The notes under the pieces: model-generated
Database searches by the model: none
What the model saw: only the letters and a program-made list of their open reading frames with translations
What the model was told of the DNA's origin: nothing
Translations under genes and position numbers: made by a program
Shown here: in pieces, positions 34,251-46,455 of the stretch
Layout: each line of letters starts with the position of its first letter
How positions within the stretch are numbered: the first letter of the stretch is position 1
Assembly: GCA_947247005.1 (NCBI GenBank)
Contig: OX365962.1
Coordinates: 9,397,201-9,461,200, forward strand
Reading direction: 5' to 3'
DNA from: Spisula solida
Lineage: Eukaryota; Mollusca; Bivalvia; Venerida; Mactridae
Length of the DNA: 64,000 nucleotides

Positions 34251-34680
34251 TATATAGTGGTCATACAGAATAACCTCTACAGTGACAATACAGTACAAAC
34301 TCTAAAGTTGACATACAGTATAACCTCTATAGTCGTCATACATTACGACCTCTACAGTGGCCAAACAGTACAAACTCTATAGCGGCCAAACAGTACAAAC
34401 TCTATAGCAGCCATACAGTACAACCCCTGTAGTGGTCATACTGCACAGCCTCTATAGTTGTCATACAGTAAGCCTCTATAGTTGTCATACAGTAAACCTC
34501 TCTAGTGGCCAAACATTACAAATTCTATAGCGGTCATGCAGTACAACCTCTATAGTCGTCATACAGTACAACCTCTATAGTCATCATACAGTACAACCTC
34601 TATAGCCGTCATACAGTACAACCTCTATAGTCATCATACAGTACAACCTCTATTGTTGACATGCAGTACAACCTCTATGT
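34251..34680 (+). repeat. 25-bp satellite, forward block 2 (diverged)
   Basis: Units of CATACAGTACAACCTCTATA + GTGGT. More varied than block 1 and closer to the sequence of the reversed block. Confidence 0.85.
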
Positions 34681-34799
34681 ATTGATGTTACAATCCGTCA
34701 TTAATTGTAAATGGATTAGAGTCTTCATGTACGAAAATAATATAACATACATTTGTACAGTACAACCACGACATATAAGACCACAATGACCACTATAGA

Positions 34800-35636
34800 T
34801 ATTGAACTCTATGACTACATACAGAAGTTGTACTGTATGACCACTACATGGGTTATTATGTAAGACCACTGTAGACGTTGTACTGTATGACCACTACATG
34901 GGTTATTATGTAAGACCACTGTAGACGTTGTACTGTATGTCCACTATATGGATTGTACTGTATGTCCACTATATGGGTTGTTATGTAAGACCACTGTAGA
35001 CGTTGTACTGTATGTCCACTATATGGGTTGTACTGTATGTCCACTATATGGGTTGTACTGTATGACCACTATATGGGTTGTTATGTAAGACCACTGTAGA
35101 CGTTGTACTGTATGACCACTACATGGGTTATTATGTAAGACCACTGTAGACGTTGTACTGTATGACCACTATATGGGTTGTACTGTATGACCACTACATG
35201 GGTTGTACTGTATGACCACTACATGGGTTGTACTGTATGTCCACTATATGGGTTGTACTGTATGTCCACTATATGGGTTGTACTGTATGTCCACTGTATG
35301 GGTTGTTATGTAAAACCACTGTATGGGTTGTACTGTATGTCCACTATATGGGTTGTTATGTAAGACCACTGTAGACGTTGTACTGTATGACCACTGTATG
35401 GGTTGTACTGTATGTCCACTATATGGGTTGTTATGTAAGACCACTGTAGACGTTGTACTGTATGACCACTACATGGGTTGTACTGTATGTCCACTATATG
35501 GGTTGTACTGTATGTCCACTATATATGGGTTGTACTGTATGTCCACTATATGGGTTGTACTGTATGTCCACTGTATGGGTTGTACTGTATGTCCACTATA
35601 TGGGTTGTACTGTATGTCCACTATATGGGTTGTACT
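34800..35636 (-). repeat. 25-bp satellite, reversed block
   Basis: Complement orientation: GTTGTACTGTATGACCACTA, with a second form GTTGTTATGTAAGACCACTG alternating in a higher-order pattern. Many overlapping open frames on both strands come from the period (25 bp is not a multiple of three) and are not genes. Confidence 0.9.
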
Positions 35637-36041
35637 TCATAAACTGTCTCAGACAGTTTTCATAGTAATGAACCTTTCGTGTGCATTAAAGTCCCATTTT
35701 TTAAACTGTCTGAGACAGTTTTCGTCCATATAACAATTTTGATTGGTTTTAAATGGACCAATCGGAGAGCATTTTACAAATCCCATTTACGAGGTGTGTG
35801 CAGGGGAAAATCTACATAATTTTGTGTTGGAAAACACAGTCGTAGGGGTTTATTTTTTATTTATTTCCATATTTTTATATTGTTGGTCTCAAAATAAAGA
35901 TGAAGCTGTCAAGTTTTTAAATATTAAAACATATTGAAAATCCGTTCATGAGTAATGAAATAAGGCCTATTTGAATGTTGCACAATTTTCTCGGCGTGAA
36001 ATTATATTTTCAATGTGTTCGAACACCACGGCCCTACTTGT

Positions 36042-36927
36042 TAGCTCACCTGAGCACGAAGTGCTCAAGGTAAGCTATTGTGATCACTCACCGACCGTCG
36101 TCCGTCCGTCGTACGTCCGGCCGCACTTCCAAATGACATCTCCTCTGAAACCGTTTGACCAATATTGATGAAATTTTGCCTGGATGTTCCTGACATTGGG
36201 GGTTTTAAAAATTGCTCAAATAAAGTTGATCCATCTAGAACTCTGGTTACCATGGCAACCAGGTAACAAAACCTTTAAAATTCTTCTAAGAAACCACAAA
36301 GCATAGAGCTTAGATATTTAGCATGAAGCAATGCGTAGTGGACCATTACCAAGATTGCTAAAATCATGACCCCGGGTATTCAATATTGGCCCCGCCCTGG
36401 GGGTCCCTTAATTTTGTATAAGAGATATATAGAAAAAATCCTCTGGAACCACAAGGCATAGAGCTTAGATATTTAGCATGTAGCATTGTCTAGTGGCCCT
36501 CTACCATGATTGCTCAAATTGTGACCCCCGGGTCAATTTTGGACCCACCCCAGACATCTCATAATTTTATATAAGAAATATATAGAAACACTTAAAACAA
36601 TCTTCTTCTCTGTAACCACAAGGCATAGAGCTTAGATATTTTGCTAGTAGCATTGTCTGGTGGACGTTTACCGAGATTGCTCAAATCATGACCCCTGGGT
36701 CAATATTGGCCTCACCCCGTGCCTCCCTTAATTTTACATATTAAGAGATATATAGATTTTTTTTTTAATCTTCTTCTCTGGAACCACAAGGCATAGCGCT
36801 TAGATAGTTTGCTTGTAGCATTGTCTAGTGGACCTTTACTTCTTTAAGAGGCTACAGTTTCATATATAAAAATATCATGAGCAGGGTGATTCAGGTGAGC
36901 GATTCAGGGCCATCATGGCCCTCTTGT
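36042..36927 (+). mobile_element. Helentron-like element, copy C, with empty site available
   Basis: 886 bp. 5' end TAGCTCACCTGAGCACGAAG (stem GAGCAC-GAA-GTGCTC), short TCCG microsatellite, three to four core units (CATAGAGCTTAGATATTT). The 3' end has hairpin AGGGCCA-TCA-TGGCCCT then CTCTTGT. The undisturbed sequence in the complement of 47040-47110 reads CTACTTGT|TTATTTTATAC, so the insertion lies between two Ts with no longer duplication. Confidence 0.85.
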
Positions 36928-37074
36928 TTATTGTTTTATTTTCCATTCATTTCTCTATTTCTTTACATCATTATAAAGGTAAAGCTCTCTAGTTTCTAAA
37001 TATTTATAATAGCACCAGCATTAATGAAATGATATTGATTAAAAAATTGCATTATTTCATAGCCAACACAATGA

Positions 37075-38355
37075 TGTGAACATTATATAGCAATAACCGA
37101 CTTTATGATCTGAACATAATAGTGCTCAGTAACTGCCACAATGATATGAATATAATAGCAGTAACCTACATTGTGATGTGAACATAATAACAGTAACCGC
37201 CACAATGATGTAAATATAACAGCAGTAACCGACGTTATGATCTGAACATAATAGCAGTAATTAACCGACACAATGATGTGTAAATTGAAGAAGTAACCAA
37301 CACTATAGCAGTAATCGATATTATGATGTGAACATTATAGCAATAATCGACCTTATGATATGATTATTATAGCAGTAACCGACATTATGATGTGAACATC
37401 ATAGCAGTAACCGGCATTATGATGTGGACACTATAGCAGTAATCGACATTATGATATGATTATTATAGCAGTAACTGACATTATGATGTGCACATTATAG
37501 CAGTAACTGACATTATGATGTGAACATTATAGCAGTAACCGACATTTTGATGTGAACATTATAGCAGTAACCGACCGTATGATGTGAACATTATAGCAGT
37601 AACCGACATTATGATGTGAATATTATTACAGTCATTCGCATTATGATTTGAACATTATAGCAGTAACTGGCATTATGATGTAAACATTATAGCAGTAATC
37701 GACATTATGATGTGAACATTACAGCAGTAACCGACACAATTGGGCGGACATTATAGCATTAACCAACGTTATGATGTGAACATTATAGCAGTAACAGACA
37801 TTATGTTGTGAACACTATAGCAGTAACCGGCATTATGATGTGGACACTATAGCAGTAACCGGCATTATGATGTGGACATTATAGCAGTAACCGGCATTAT
37901 GATGTCGACATTATAGAAGTAACCAACATTATGATGTGAACATGATGGCAGTAACGTATATTATGGTGTGAACATTATAGCAGTAACGGACATTATGATA
38001 TGATTATTATAGCAGTAACCGACATTATGATGTGAACATTATAGCAGTAATCGACATTATGATGTGAATATTATAGCAGTCATTGACATTATGATGTGAA
38101 CATAATAGCAGTAACCAACATTATGATGTGAACATTATAGCAGTAACCGACATTATGATGTGAACATTATAGCAGTAACCGGCATTATGATGCGAACATT
38201 ATAGCAGTAACCAACCTTATGATGTGAACATTATAGCAGTAATCGACATTATGATGTGAACATTATAGCAGTAACCGACATTATGATGTGAACATTATAG
38301 CAGTTACCAACATTATGATGTGAACATTATAGCAGTAACCGACATTATGATGTGA
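37075..38355 (+). repeat. 32-bp satellite (~40 units)
   Basis: Units of ATTATAGCAGTAACCGACAT + TATGATGTGAAC. The matching place in family X copy 3 (46735-46920) has only about five or six units, so the array expanded after the copies separated. Confidence 0.9.
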
Positions 38356-38370
38356 ACAAGGTCTGAACAT

Positions 38371-38833
38371 TAGCGTAACGCTAAAATCCTGTAGTGGTCG
38401 TACCTGACCGTACTTAGTCATAAATGCACTAAAATGCTTTCCAATGACATAAAGACTTTTATGTGTCCATTGACACCTAAAATTCGGACTGGGTATCTAT
38501 TGATTTTTTTCATTTACGGTAATTCCCAACTCTTATTGTTTCTGTATAAGAGGTATCAAACACCTGCTTTTTATAAAGAACACACTCATGATAGTGATTG
38601 TGCAAACCCATAACAGATTTGCTCGGCTATTTTTTTCAAGATATTTTTTTATTTGGGGGAACCCCCTAAAAACTGATATTTGCATTTCACCGAAAAAGTT
38701 TGACATTTAATTACATAAAACTTGGCATGCACGAAATTTCGTTTATACGGAATCACACGATAACGGTTGTTTTAGACACTGCATGTTATTTGTATTTTTA
38801 TATGATATTTTAAAATATGTGTCTTTTCATTTT
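38371..38833. other. No gene seen
   Basis: AT-rich sequence between the 32-bp satellite and copy D. Confidence 0.35.
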
Positions 38834-40236
38834 TAGCTCACCTGTCACAAAGTGACAGAGTGAGCTTTTGTGATCACTCTTCGTCCGTCGTCCGTCGTCC
38901 GTCGTCCGTCCGTCGTCCGTCGTCCGTCCGTCCGTCCGTCAACAATTGGCTTGTGTAGACACTAGAGGTCACAATTTTACCCTAATCTTGATGAAACTTG
39001 GTCACAATGATCATCTCAACAAAATCTAGGTCAAGTTCGATATTGGGTCATCCGGGGTCAAAAACTAGGTCACTAGGTCAAATCATAGAAAAACCTTGTG
39101 TAGTCACTAGAGGTCACAATTTTTACTTAATCTTTATGAAACTTAGTCACAATGATCATCTCAATAAAATCTAGGTCAAGTTTGATATTGGGTTATCTGG
39201 GGTCAAAAACTAGGTCACTAGGTCAAATCATAGAAAAACCTTGTGTAGTCACTAGAGGTCAAAATTTTGACTTAATCTTTACGAAACTTGGTCACAATGA
39301 TCATCTCGACAAAATCTAGGTCAAGTTCGATATTGGGTCATCCGGGGTTAAAAACTAGGTCACAAGGTCAAATCATACAAAAACCTTGTGTAGTCACTAG
39401 AGGTCATAATTTTGACTTAATCTTTATGAAACTTGGTCACAATGATCATCTCGACAAAATCTAGGTCAAGTTCGATATTGGGTCATCCGGGGTCAAAAAC
39501 TAGGTCACAAGGTCAAATCATAGAAAAACCTTGTGTAGTCACTAGAGCTCACAATTTTGACCTAATCTTTATGAAACTTGGTCACAATGATAATCTCGAC
39601 AAAATCTAGGTCAAGTTCGATATTGGGTCATCCGGGGTCAAAAACTAGGTCACAAGGTCAAATCATAGAAAAACCTTGTGTAGTCACTAGAGGTCACAAT
39701 TTTGACTTAATCTTTATGAAACTTTGTCACAATGATCAACTCGACAAAATCTAGGTCAAGTTCGATATTGGGTCATCTGGGGTTAAAAACTAGGTCACAA
39801 GGTCAAATCATAGAAAAACATTGTGTAGTCACTAGAGGTCACAATTTTGGTCTCATCTTTATGAAACTTGGTCAGAATGATCATCTCCACAAAATCAAGG
39901 TCAAGTTTGATATGGGGTCATCTTTGGTCAAAAACTAGGTCACTAGGTCAAATCATAGAAAAACCTTGTGTAGTTACTAGAGGTCACAATGTCAACCTCG
40001 TCTTTCTGAAACTTGGTCACAATGGTCATCTCAACAAAATCTAGGTCAAGTTTGAAATTGGTTTATCTGGGGTCAAAAACTAGGTCATTAAGTCAAATCA
40101 TATAAAAACCTTGTGTAGTCACTAGAGGTCACAATATTGGCCTTATCTGTATGAAACTTGGTCACAATGATCATCTCTACAAAATCTAGGTCAAGTTCGA
40201 CAGGTGAGCGACCTAGGGCCCCTTGGGCCCTCTTGT
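38834..40236 (+). mobile_element. Helentron-like element, copy D (most complete)
   Basis: 1403 bp. TAGCTCACCTGTCACAAAGT with stem TGTCAC/GTGACA and outer stem AGCTCAC/GTGAGCT, GTGATCAC, a long TCCG microsatellite (38880-38940), about eight core units of 145 bp (TAGTCACTAG at 39101, 39246, 39391, 39536...). It ends CAGGTGAGCGACCTAG then hairpin AGGGCCC-CTT-GGGCCCT and CTCTTGT. No protein. Confidence 0.85.
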
Positions 40237-41657
40237 TAAGTTATACGAAAAAAATAGTTGAACAACATACTGTTTTCGTATATGCAACCAGTAGAGTAAC
40301 TATTTAGAGTAACCACATTTCATGGCTGTTGCTCAGCTAGATTTTTTTAATTGACACTTAAGTGATTTCGGAAATGTCGAAAACCAGGAGAGTTTACAAA
40401 ATACGTCAACGTTTTGAATACGTTGTATCCAGTTTTTGCGATAATTTGTTTTTGAAAAATGTGTATTTAAAGATGAGCCTATGCTCTTCTGCATTAGCTA
40501 GTCTATATATTCAAATGAACATTCCTCTAAAGTAGTCGGGATGCTTGCTAAACGAATATTAAAACTTGGATACAATTGTGTGTGGGCGCATTATAATTTA
40601 TACATTTCACATACGTTGTAGCTAGTATTCGCGAGTGTGTTTCAACGTTTGGAATAAATGGCACATACAATTTCTGCTATAGCTTTATTCTGCAAGCTTA
40701 TTATAGTATAATATAGTAATAACTATACAGTAAATTCGCGATTTTAAGACATGAGAACATGTTGACACATCAACTTTAAGTTTTTCGTACTATTTCATCA
40801 TGGTAGTCAGAAGCTTTCAATACGTCTTATATACACCGATTTCTAAACTTCCGCTCAATTGAAGAGTTGGGAATCACCTTAAACATTCGTCAATTTTTCA
40901 ACAGAAAATTGTCGTCAATTTTGTGCAACGTACCGTTTCGAAAATATGTCAAGGATAGGCTAAGAATTAGTTCATTCTGTACCTGTTGTTTGTTCACTGA
41001 GGAAAGTCGGGATGTCGGTCATGTTTTCCCGGGTATCTGGTTTAAAAGTAATGAAGCGAATAAAATAACATTCGTCATTTTCTGCACATCAAGTTTTCCT
41101 AAATAGTGTATCAACTGTTTTTGAAACATATTTCAAGGGTAGGTTATGTAAAGTACACCGTCTACAAATAAGTCGTACACGTATGTACTGTATTCTTTAA
41201 ATATTGCGGAAAGTAGGTTTATCGTTTTTTGCTAATATCATCGTATTTAAATAAGAAAAGTTTCAAGTAGGTCACGCACAAAATAAGGTAATTTTAGAAA
41301 AAATGACATTTTTAACATTTTCTGAGATAAAATCTAAAAACTGATACCAGAAAAACTTACATCTATGTCTAAGCAAGTGCAAATGTTGGGTTGTAGAATG
41401 CAGAGGTTTGATAAATAAATATAGAAGCTAAAAATTGTTCTTTTAGATATCCCGTAACATTTAAATCAATGCGTTTATGTCATGTTTAACAAAATTTAAG
41501 GTAATTTCCTCCACAAATTAAAGAAATACTTTAACAATTGCAGAGCAGAAGCGGGTTTATATGGTGTCATGCTGTTGCACCGCAATATGCCTTCAACATG
41601 AAGTGGTCATTAAACTCGAGTCTCGTTAAACGCTTAAAACTGGGACATTCTGCTTTT
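40237..41657. other. Between copies D and E; no gene supported
   Basis: AT-rich. A 79-codon frame at 40867-41106 has no recognisable features. 41290-41440 (ACTGATACCAGAAAAACTTA) is similar to 50600-50740, a further unclassified dispersed repeat. Confidence 0.4.
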
Positions 41658-43808
41658 TAGCTCACCTGTCACATAGTGACAAGGAGAGCTATTGTGATCG
41701 CTCTTCGTCCGTCAGTGCGTGCGTCAACAATTCATTCAAACAACATCTCATCCTAAACCACTAGCCAATTTCAACCAAACCTCACAGGAGTGGTCTTGGG
41801 TGGCCCTTTCTAAAAATAGCTAAAATAATTGTAATCTATAAATAACTCTGGTTGCCATGGCAACCGATAGGGAAATCTTATAAAAATCATTTAAAATCAA
41901 CCTATTGCCAGATTTCAAAACAATTTTACAGAAATAGTTCTTTGCTGACTCTCTTACAAAATTGACATGTTTCTCGTGATTCATCAAAAAACTTGGGCGC
42001 CTGTGGGCGGGGCTCGTTTTTCCCTATATATCTATGGTAAAATCTTGAAAAATCTGTGTTATCTACGTGTTAGATTTCATTATAAATTGGTATGAATGTT
42101 CCTTGGGTGGTCCTTTCTAAAAATAGCTTAAAGAATTGTAATCTATTATTAACTCCGGTTGCCATGGCAACGAATAGGAAAATCTTAAAAAATATCATAA
42201 AAAATCGACCGCTTGCCAGATTTCAAAATAATTTTACAGAAATAGTTGTTGGGTGACCATCTTACAAAATTGACATTTTTGTCTTGATTCGTCAAAAAAA
42301 CATGGCTTCGGTGTGTGGGGCACAGTTTTTCCCTATATATCTATAGTAAAACCTTTAAAAATCTTCTCCTCTAAAAGTACTGGTTTGATTTCACTATTGA
42401 TTGGTAAAATTGTTCTTTGGGTAGTCCTTTCTTAAAGAGGTACGCGCGCCTTTGATCTAACGATCAAATTTTCCTTGAAACATCTTAAAACGACAGAACA
42501 GTCTTCTAGAACAACATTGAAATCATAAAAATGATATGTCACCAGGCTCGTTTTCGACATACATGGCTTTCTAATGACCTACCATTGTATTTTGTTCATT
42601 TCATCTATTTCCTGCATTTATGGCACCATTATGTTCTTTTAAGAGTATTACTATATGAAACCACTTTTAAGCAATGCATGATATTTTGTGTGTTCAATGG
42701 TCATTCCTATTGACCCTAGTCATAATTCTGGCTGCCTGGTGAACAAATTCAGTATTTGAACATGATAAATAGTTACCCCACCAACTAGCAAAAAAGTGTG
42801 ATTTTCAAACGATTTCAAATGAACGTCAAAAAATACCTAACGATCGAAAATGATTTAGAATTGACCCTAAGTAAAGTATCAAATAGAACACCAGTTTAGT
42901 CAAATAAAAAATAGGGGTCACCAGCCTTTTTTGTGAGCTGTGCATAAAAAAGTACTAATTATGAATAAATTTGCATAGAATTAACCTAATTTGCATATTG
43001 TAATGAAATAAATTTTTATTAGGTGTGGCTACCTCTTATAACTAAACAATGTTCTACATATTATATATAAGCATATGCATTTGAACAATTGTAGGGACTT
43101 ATTGTGAACCCACATTATTCACAATTTTGCCGTTCTCCACCCACTTTTCATACATACAAAAAATAAAAAATTAAAAATATCTAATTTGTGTAATAATATT
43201 ATGTTTATTATCATTAATCAACATTCATATGCGATCATTGAAACTAAAATTCATGTTTGTTCTTATCTAATACGATTTTGAAATTTCGCGCATGCGCACA
43301 AGGCAGCTCGTACCTCCTTAAAACAGCTAAAAGTCTTCTTCTTTTTAAGTACTGGTTTGATTTCACTATTAAATGGTAAAACTGTTCCTTGGATGGTCCT
43401 ATCATAAAATAGCTAAAAGAATTATAATCCATGAACTCTGGTTGCCATGGCAACCGATATGAAAATCATTAAAAATCAACCACTGGCCAGATTTCAAAAT
43501 AATTTTACAGAAATAGTTGTTGGGTGAAAAAAACATGGCCGCCAGTGGGTGGGGCGCTGAATTTCCCTATATATCTATAGTAAAATATTTAAAAATCTTC
43601 TTCTCTAAAAGTAATGGTTGGATTTCATGTTAAATGGGTAACAATGTTTCTTGGGTGATCCTTTCTAAAAATAGCTCAAAGAATTATAATCCATGCAGAA
43701 CGCTGGTTGCCATGAGAACTGATTGGAAAAACTTTTTAAAAAAAAAAGAGAAAAATATGGCTCTAATGTGCTCAGGTGAGCGACCTAGGGCCCTGTGGGC
43801 CCTCTTGT
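41658..43808 (+). mobile_element. Helentron-like element, copy E (carries a nested TTAA element)
   Basis: TAGCTCACCTGTCACATAGT start, short microsatellite, core units with GGTTGCCATGGCAACCGATA and TTCCCTATATATCTAT. Ends CTCAGGTGAGCGACC, hairpin AGGGCCC-TGT-GGGCCCT, CTCTTGT. Core sequence differs from copy D, so the ends are shared while the cores belong to different subfamilies. Interrupted at 42436-43318. Confidence 0.8.
42436..43318. mobile_element. 883-bp non-autonomous element with TTAA duplication, nested in copy E
   Basis: TTAA at 42432-42435 and 43319-43322. Ends AGAGGTACGCGCGCCTTTG and the complement of CAAGGCAGCTCGTACCTCC are inverted with some mismatches. Removing it gives CCTTTCTTAAAACAGCTAAA, matching the core unit CCTTTCTAAAAATAGCTAAA. 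Non-coding (frames at 42531 and 43244 are featureless). Confidence 0.8.
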
Positions 43809-43814
43809 TTATAG

Positions 43815-44030
43815 ATGCAACTATGTCGTTCAGTCAGCTGGGACTTGGGCTTTCGATGATTTCACAACTAAAACTTGGGGTTTAGCAGTTAAGTTCATAT
43901 TCTCGTTCGGTTATATGTTTGGCGTTGTGCCGTGTAATTGTGGTATATGATATGTTCATGTTTTCTGTGCTCGATTGGTTAAGTGCTGCCTTCCCTTTGC
44001 GATGTTCTATGATCTATTTCTGCAAGGGAA
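43815..44030 (+). repeat. Dispersed repeat R, copy 2
   Basis: AGCTGGGACTTGGGCTTTCG ... GTTTTCTGTGCTCGATTGG ... AAGTGCTGCCTTCCC, as at 6853-7050 (minus) and 58325-58485. It directly abuts the end of copy E. Confidence 0.65.
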
Positions 44031-44974
44031 AATGTAGTTGAGCTTAAACCACCCAGTATGTGCTAGACATTTCCATTGACATTGTGCCAAACAAAATTCA
44101 CGATCATCCAGTAAATAGTAGCGGACTATCAGCAGGCCGTAAAAAAGGAAAGTCGTATTTTATACACATAATCTACGTAGTTAAACAATGAACTTAAAAT
44201 CGATAGCTGCAGGTTCGTATCCTCCTTCGTAACTTCGTACCCAATATTTCATATCAAACCGAGCGCTTTCTTGCACTCGCCTAGCGTTAAGAAACGGTAT
44301 TCTATCAGAGAGCACTGCTCGCTCGTAGTGTGTCGTTGCATAGACGTACGAAAGCGCTCGGTAGCGCCTTTTGGAAACAGCTTGGTTAGGTAACGGGCTC
44401 CAGGTTCGTAACCGAATAATTTATTGTAAAGTTATGCATCATCAAAAAAATATTACAAATAATGTAGGACAACTGACATAGTCCGCTAAAATAGGCTGAA
44501 CCTTAGTTCATATTAGACTAAATACAAAGAATTATTTTGTTTTTCACAAATTACCTATTATTTATTAATTGACGACAGAATGTCAGCTATATCTTTCGAA
44601 ATAGTATGCCAAAAATCACATTAAGTAAAATGTATGGATTAAAAAAATGTTTTTTGCAAGAGTTACTCGCCTTAGACTTTAAATTATGCCTTTATTGTTT
44701 ACACTTCGTTATTTTGTTTACAAACCAACTGGAGGCTTTATTTCGTTTTCTTTCATCTTATGGTGTTTTCAAGCTTTGGGACTCACCTAAAGTGCCCAAT
44801 GCATCATTTTGCAGATAGGTTGCCAAGTTATTGCCTTTTGAAAATAGCCATTTAAGGCATAATGGGACTTTAAATAGTTCATTTATCTCATTTCCAAACA
44901 TAGGTTCAGCCAGTGACCGGTCCCTGGTTCAGCATTACTGATATTTAACAACCCATCTTTGTGCTAAGGTATTT
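44031..44974. other. No gene seen
   Basis: Contains two CG-rich patches near 44260-44360 (GAGCGCTTTC, CGAAAGCGCTCGGTAGCGCC) with inverted similarity. The frame 44606-44818 is featureless. Confidence 0.4.
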
Positions 44975-45235
44975 TATATGCCCCGACATCTAATGATGTG
45001 GAGGCATAATAGTGATTGTCCGTCCGAAAATGTTAACCAAAACTTTCAAGTTGTTAAAACTCAACTTTTTTGAAGTCCATCAAGGAACTGCTTTCAAACT
45101 TGACATACTTGTTTACCATCATAAACGTATTACATTGTCAAAGCCATGTAACACTATCCACCATTTCAACAGAACTATGGCCCCTGATAGACTTAACTAG
45201 TTTATATGGACAAGACTTCCAAAGGGACATAAACA
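44975..45235 (+). mobile_element. Dispersed family 4, fullest copy
   Basis: Starts GCCCCGACATCTAATGATGT (stem ACATC-TAAT-GATGT), then GGAGGCATAATAGTGATTGT, CCGTCCG, one core (AAGTCCATCAAGGAACTGC ... CATGTAACACTATCC), then GGCCCCTGATAGACTTAAC. Other copies at 15055-15318, 5263-5365 and 3955-4030. Non-coding. Confidence 0.65.
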
Positions 45236-46162
45236 TTTATTGAACACTGAGTCTTGTTGCTTTTATCTGTGGATGCATTCATTGAACTAGAACAAATAAA
45301 AGATCTTTGCATCAATGCCATCTTAAAATTCTTTGGTATAATCGATCTCCTTTGTTAAAATAATATTACATTTCCAAAGTATTGTTGCAAATATTTATAT
45401 TGGTACATATTTCCAAAGTATTGTTATGCTTCATATGAAGGCATATTATGGTGCAACAGTATATCTGTAGTTTTTGACGCTTTAAATCATAAATAGCGTA
45501 ATGTAAAGACTTGCAATGCAACTTAATATGTTTCAACAAAATGTCACAGTTTTTGCACGAAACGGACCTAATTACATGGATATCAGTTTCGGGGGAAAAC
45601 TGTTAACCACATGATATGTTTGCACTGATGTATTCAGATGACTGGTGTTATAGTTGAAATAATTGTTAGTTACTATTTAAAAGTCTTACATCTACCCGTT
45701 ATATGATACCATGTATCCTTATATGGTATCAGTACATTAATATATCCTTATATGGTATCGGTACATTAAAAGTGAACAGATTGCGCATCGACTACTAAAT
45801 AACATACTTAAAAACATACTATTTATAGATTACCATGAAACATTTTTTTACCATCAGCAAATTGTTTTTTAGTTTTCTTATAATAACCTTTAGCCAAGTT
45901 TTCTTTGAAAACACAGTTTTCCTCCAAATTTAACATTCCTTAGTGAATAATAACAAACAAGATAGACATCAAATACTCTTAGCCAACCAATAAAACGTAT
46001 TTCATTTCAAAATAATTGAAGATATACTGTAATTGAGGACAAAATTCTGTACAAATTGCAAATAGTATCTATTATCACGCGGACTTCATAGTGTATTTAC
46101 ACGCATCAGGGTACTGTTTTATCTAAGTAAATATTGCATTCGTTGATTATGTTTGTTTGTTT
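45236..46162. other. No gene seen
   Basis: AT-rich. A small tandem duplication TATCCTTATATGGTATC lies at 45715-45770. Confidence 0.35.
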
Positions 46163-46455
46163 GTTTAAGAAATAAAAATCTGTTCTTGTATTTTGTCGGT
46201 GGCACTCGTAATTTAATGTTTCCGCATCCGAACGAGTGTCTGTGTTTTATTCGCCGACAAAATACAAGAACATAGTTTTTATTTCGATTCTAAACACGAT
46301 AATATCCCGTACTACATGAATTTAACCGTGCGCATTCCATTTCACCCATTTGACATTGAACATAATTCCACGCTGAAATTGAGGGGCTTATTAGCTGGTA
46401 TAATTACCTCCCTCGTTAATGAAAATGACCTTTGTAATTTTCTGAAGGAAGTATC
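46163..46455 (-). mobile_element. Foldback family Y, copy 1
   Basis: GAAATAAAAATCTGTTCTTG ... TTTTGTCGGT pairs with GCCGACAAAATACAAGAACA ... TTTTTATTTC, then CGATTCTAAACACGATAATA ... ATTACCTCCCTCGTTAATGA. This is the reverse of 53335-53633. Part of the left arm is missing here. Confidence 0.7.

Larger units (their letters stand above)
35637..38370 (+). repeat. Family X, copy 2 (interrupted by Helentron-like copy C, with expanded 32-bp satellite)
   Basis: TGTCTCAGACAGTTTTCATAG, GACCAATCGGAGAG, GGAAAACACAGTCGTAGG, then TTCGAACACCACGGCCCTAC, then copy C, then TTATTGTTTTATTTTCC and the 32-bp array. Order and sequence match the complement of 46735-48000. Confidence 0.75.

Noticed and set aside
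33226..35733. Several 60-136-codon open frames with repeated Tyr/Asn/Cys motifs on both strands
   Set aside because: They track the 25-bp satellite period in all frames; no start context or non-repeat coding sequence.
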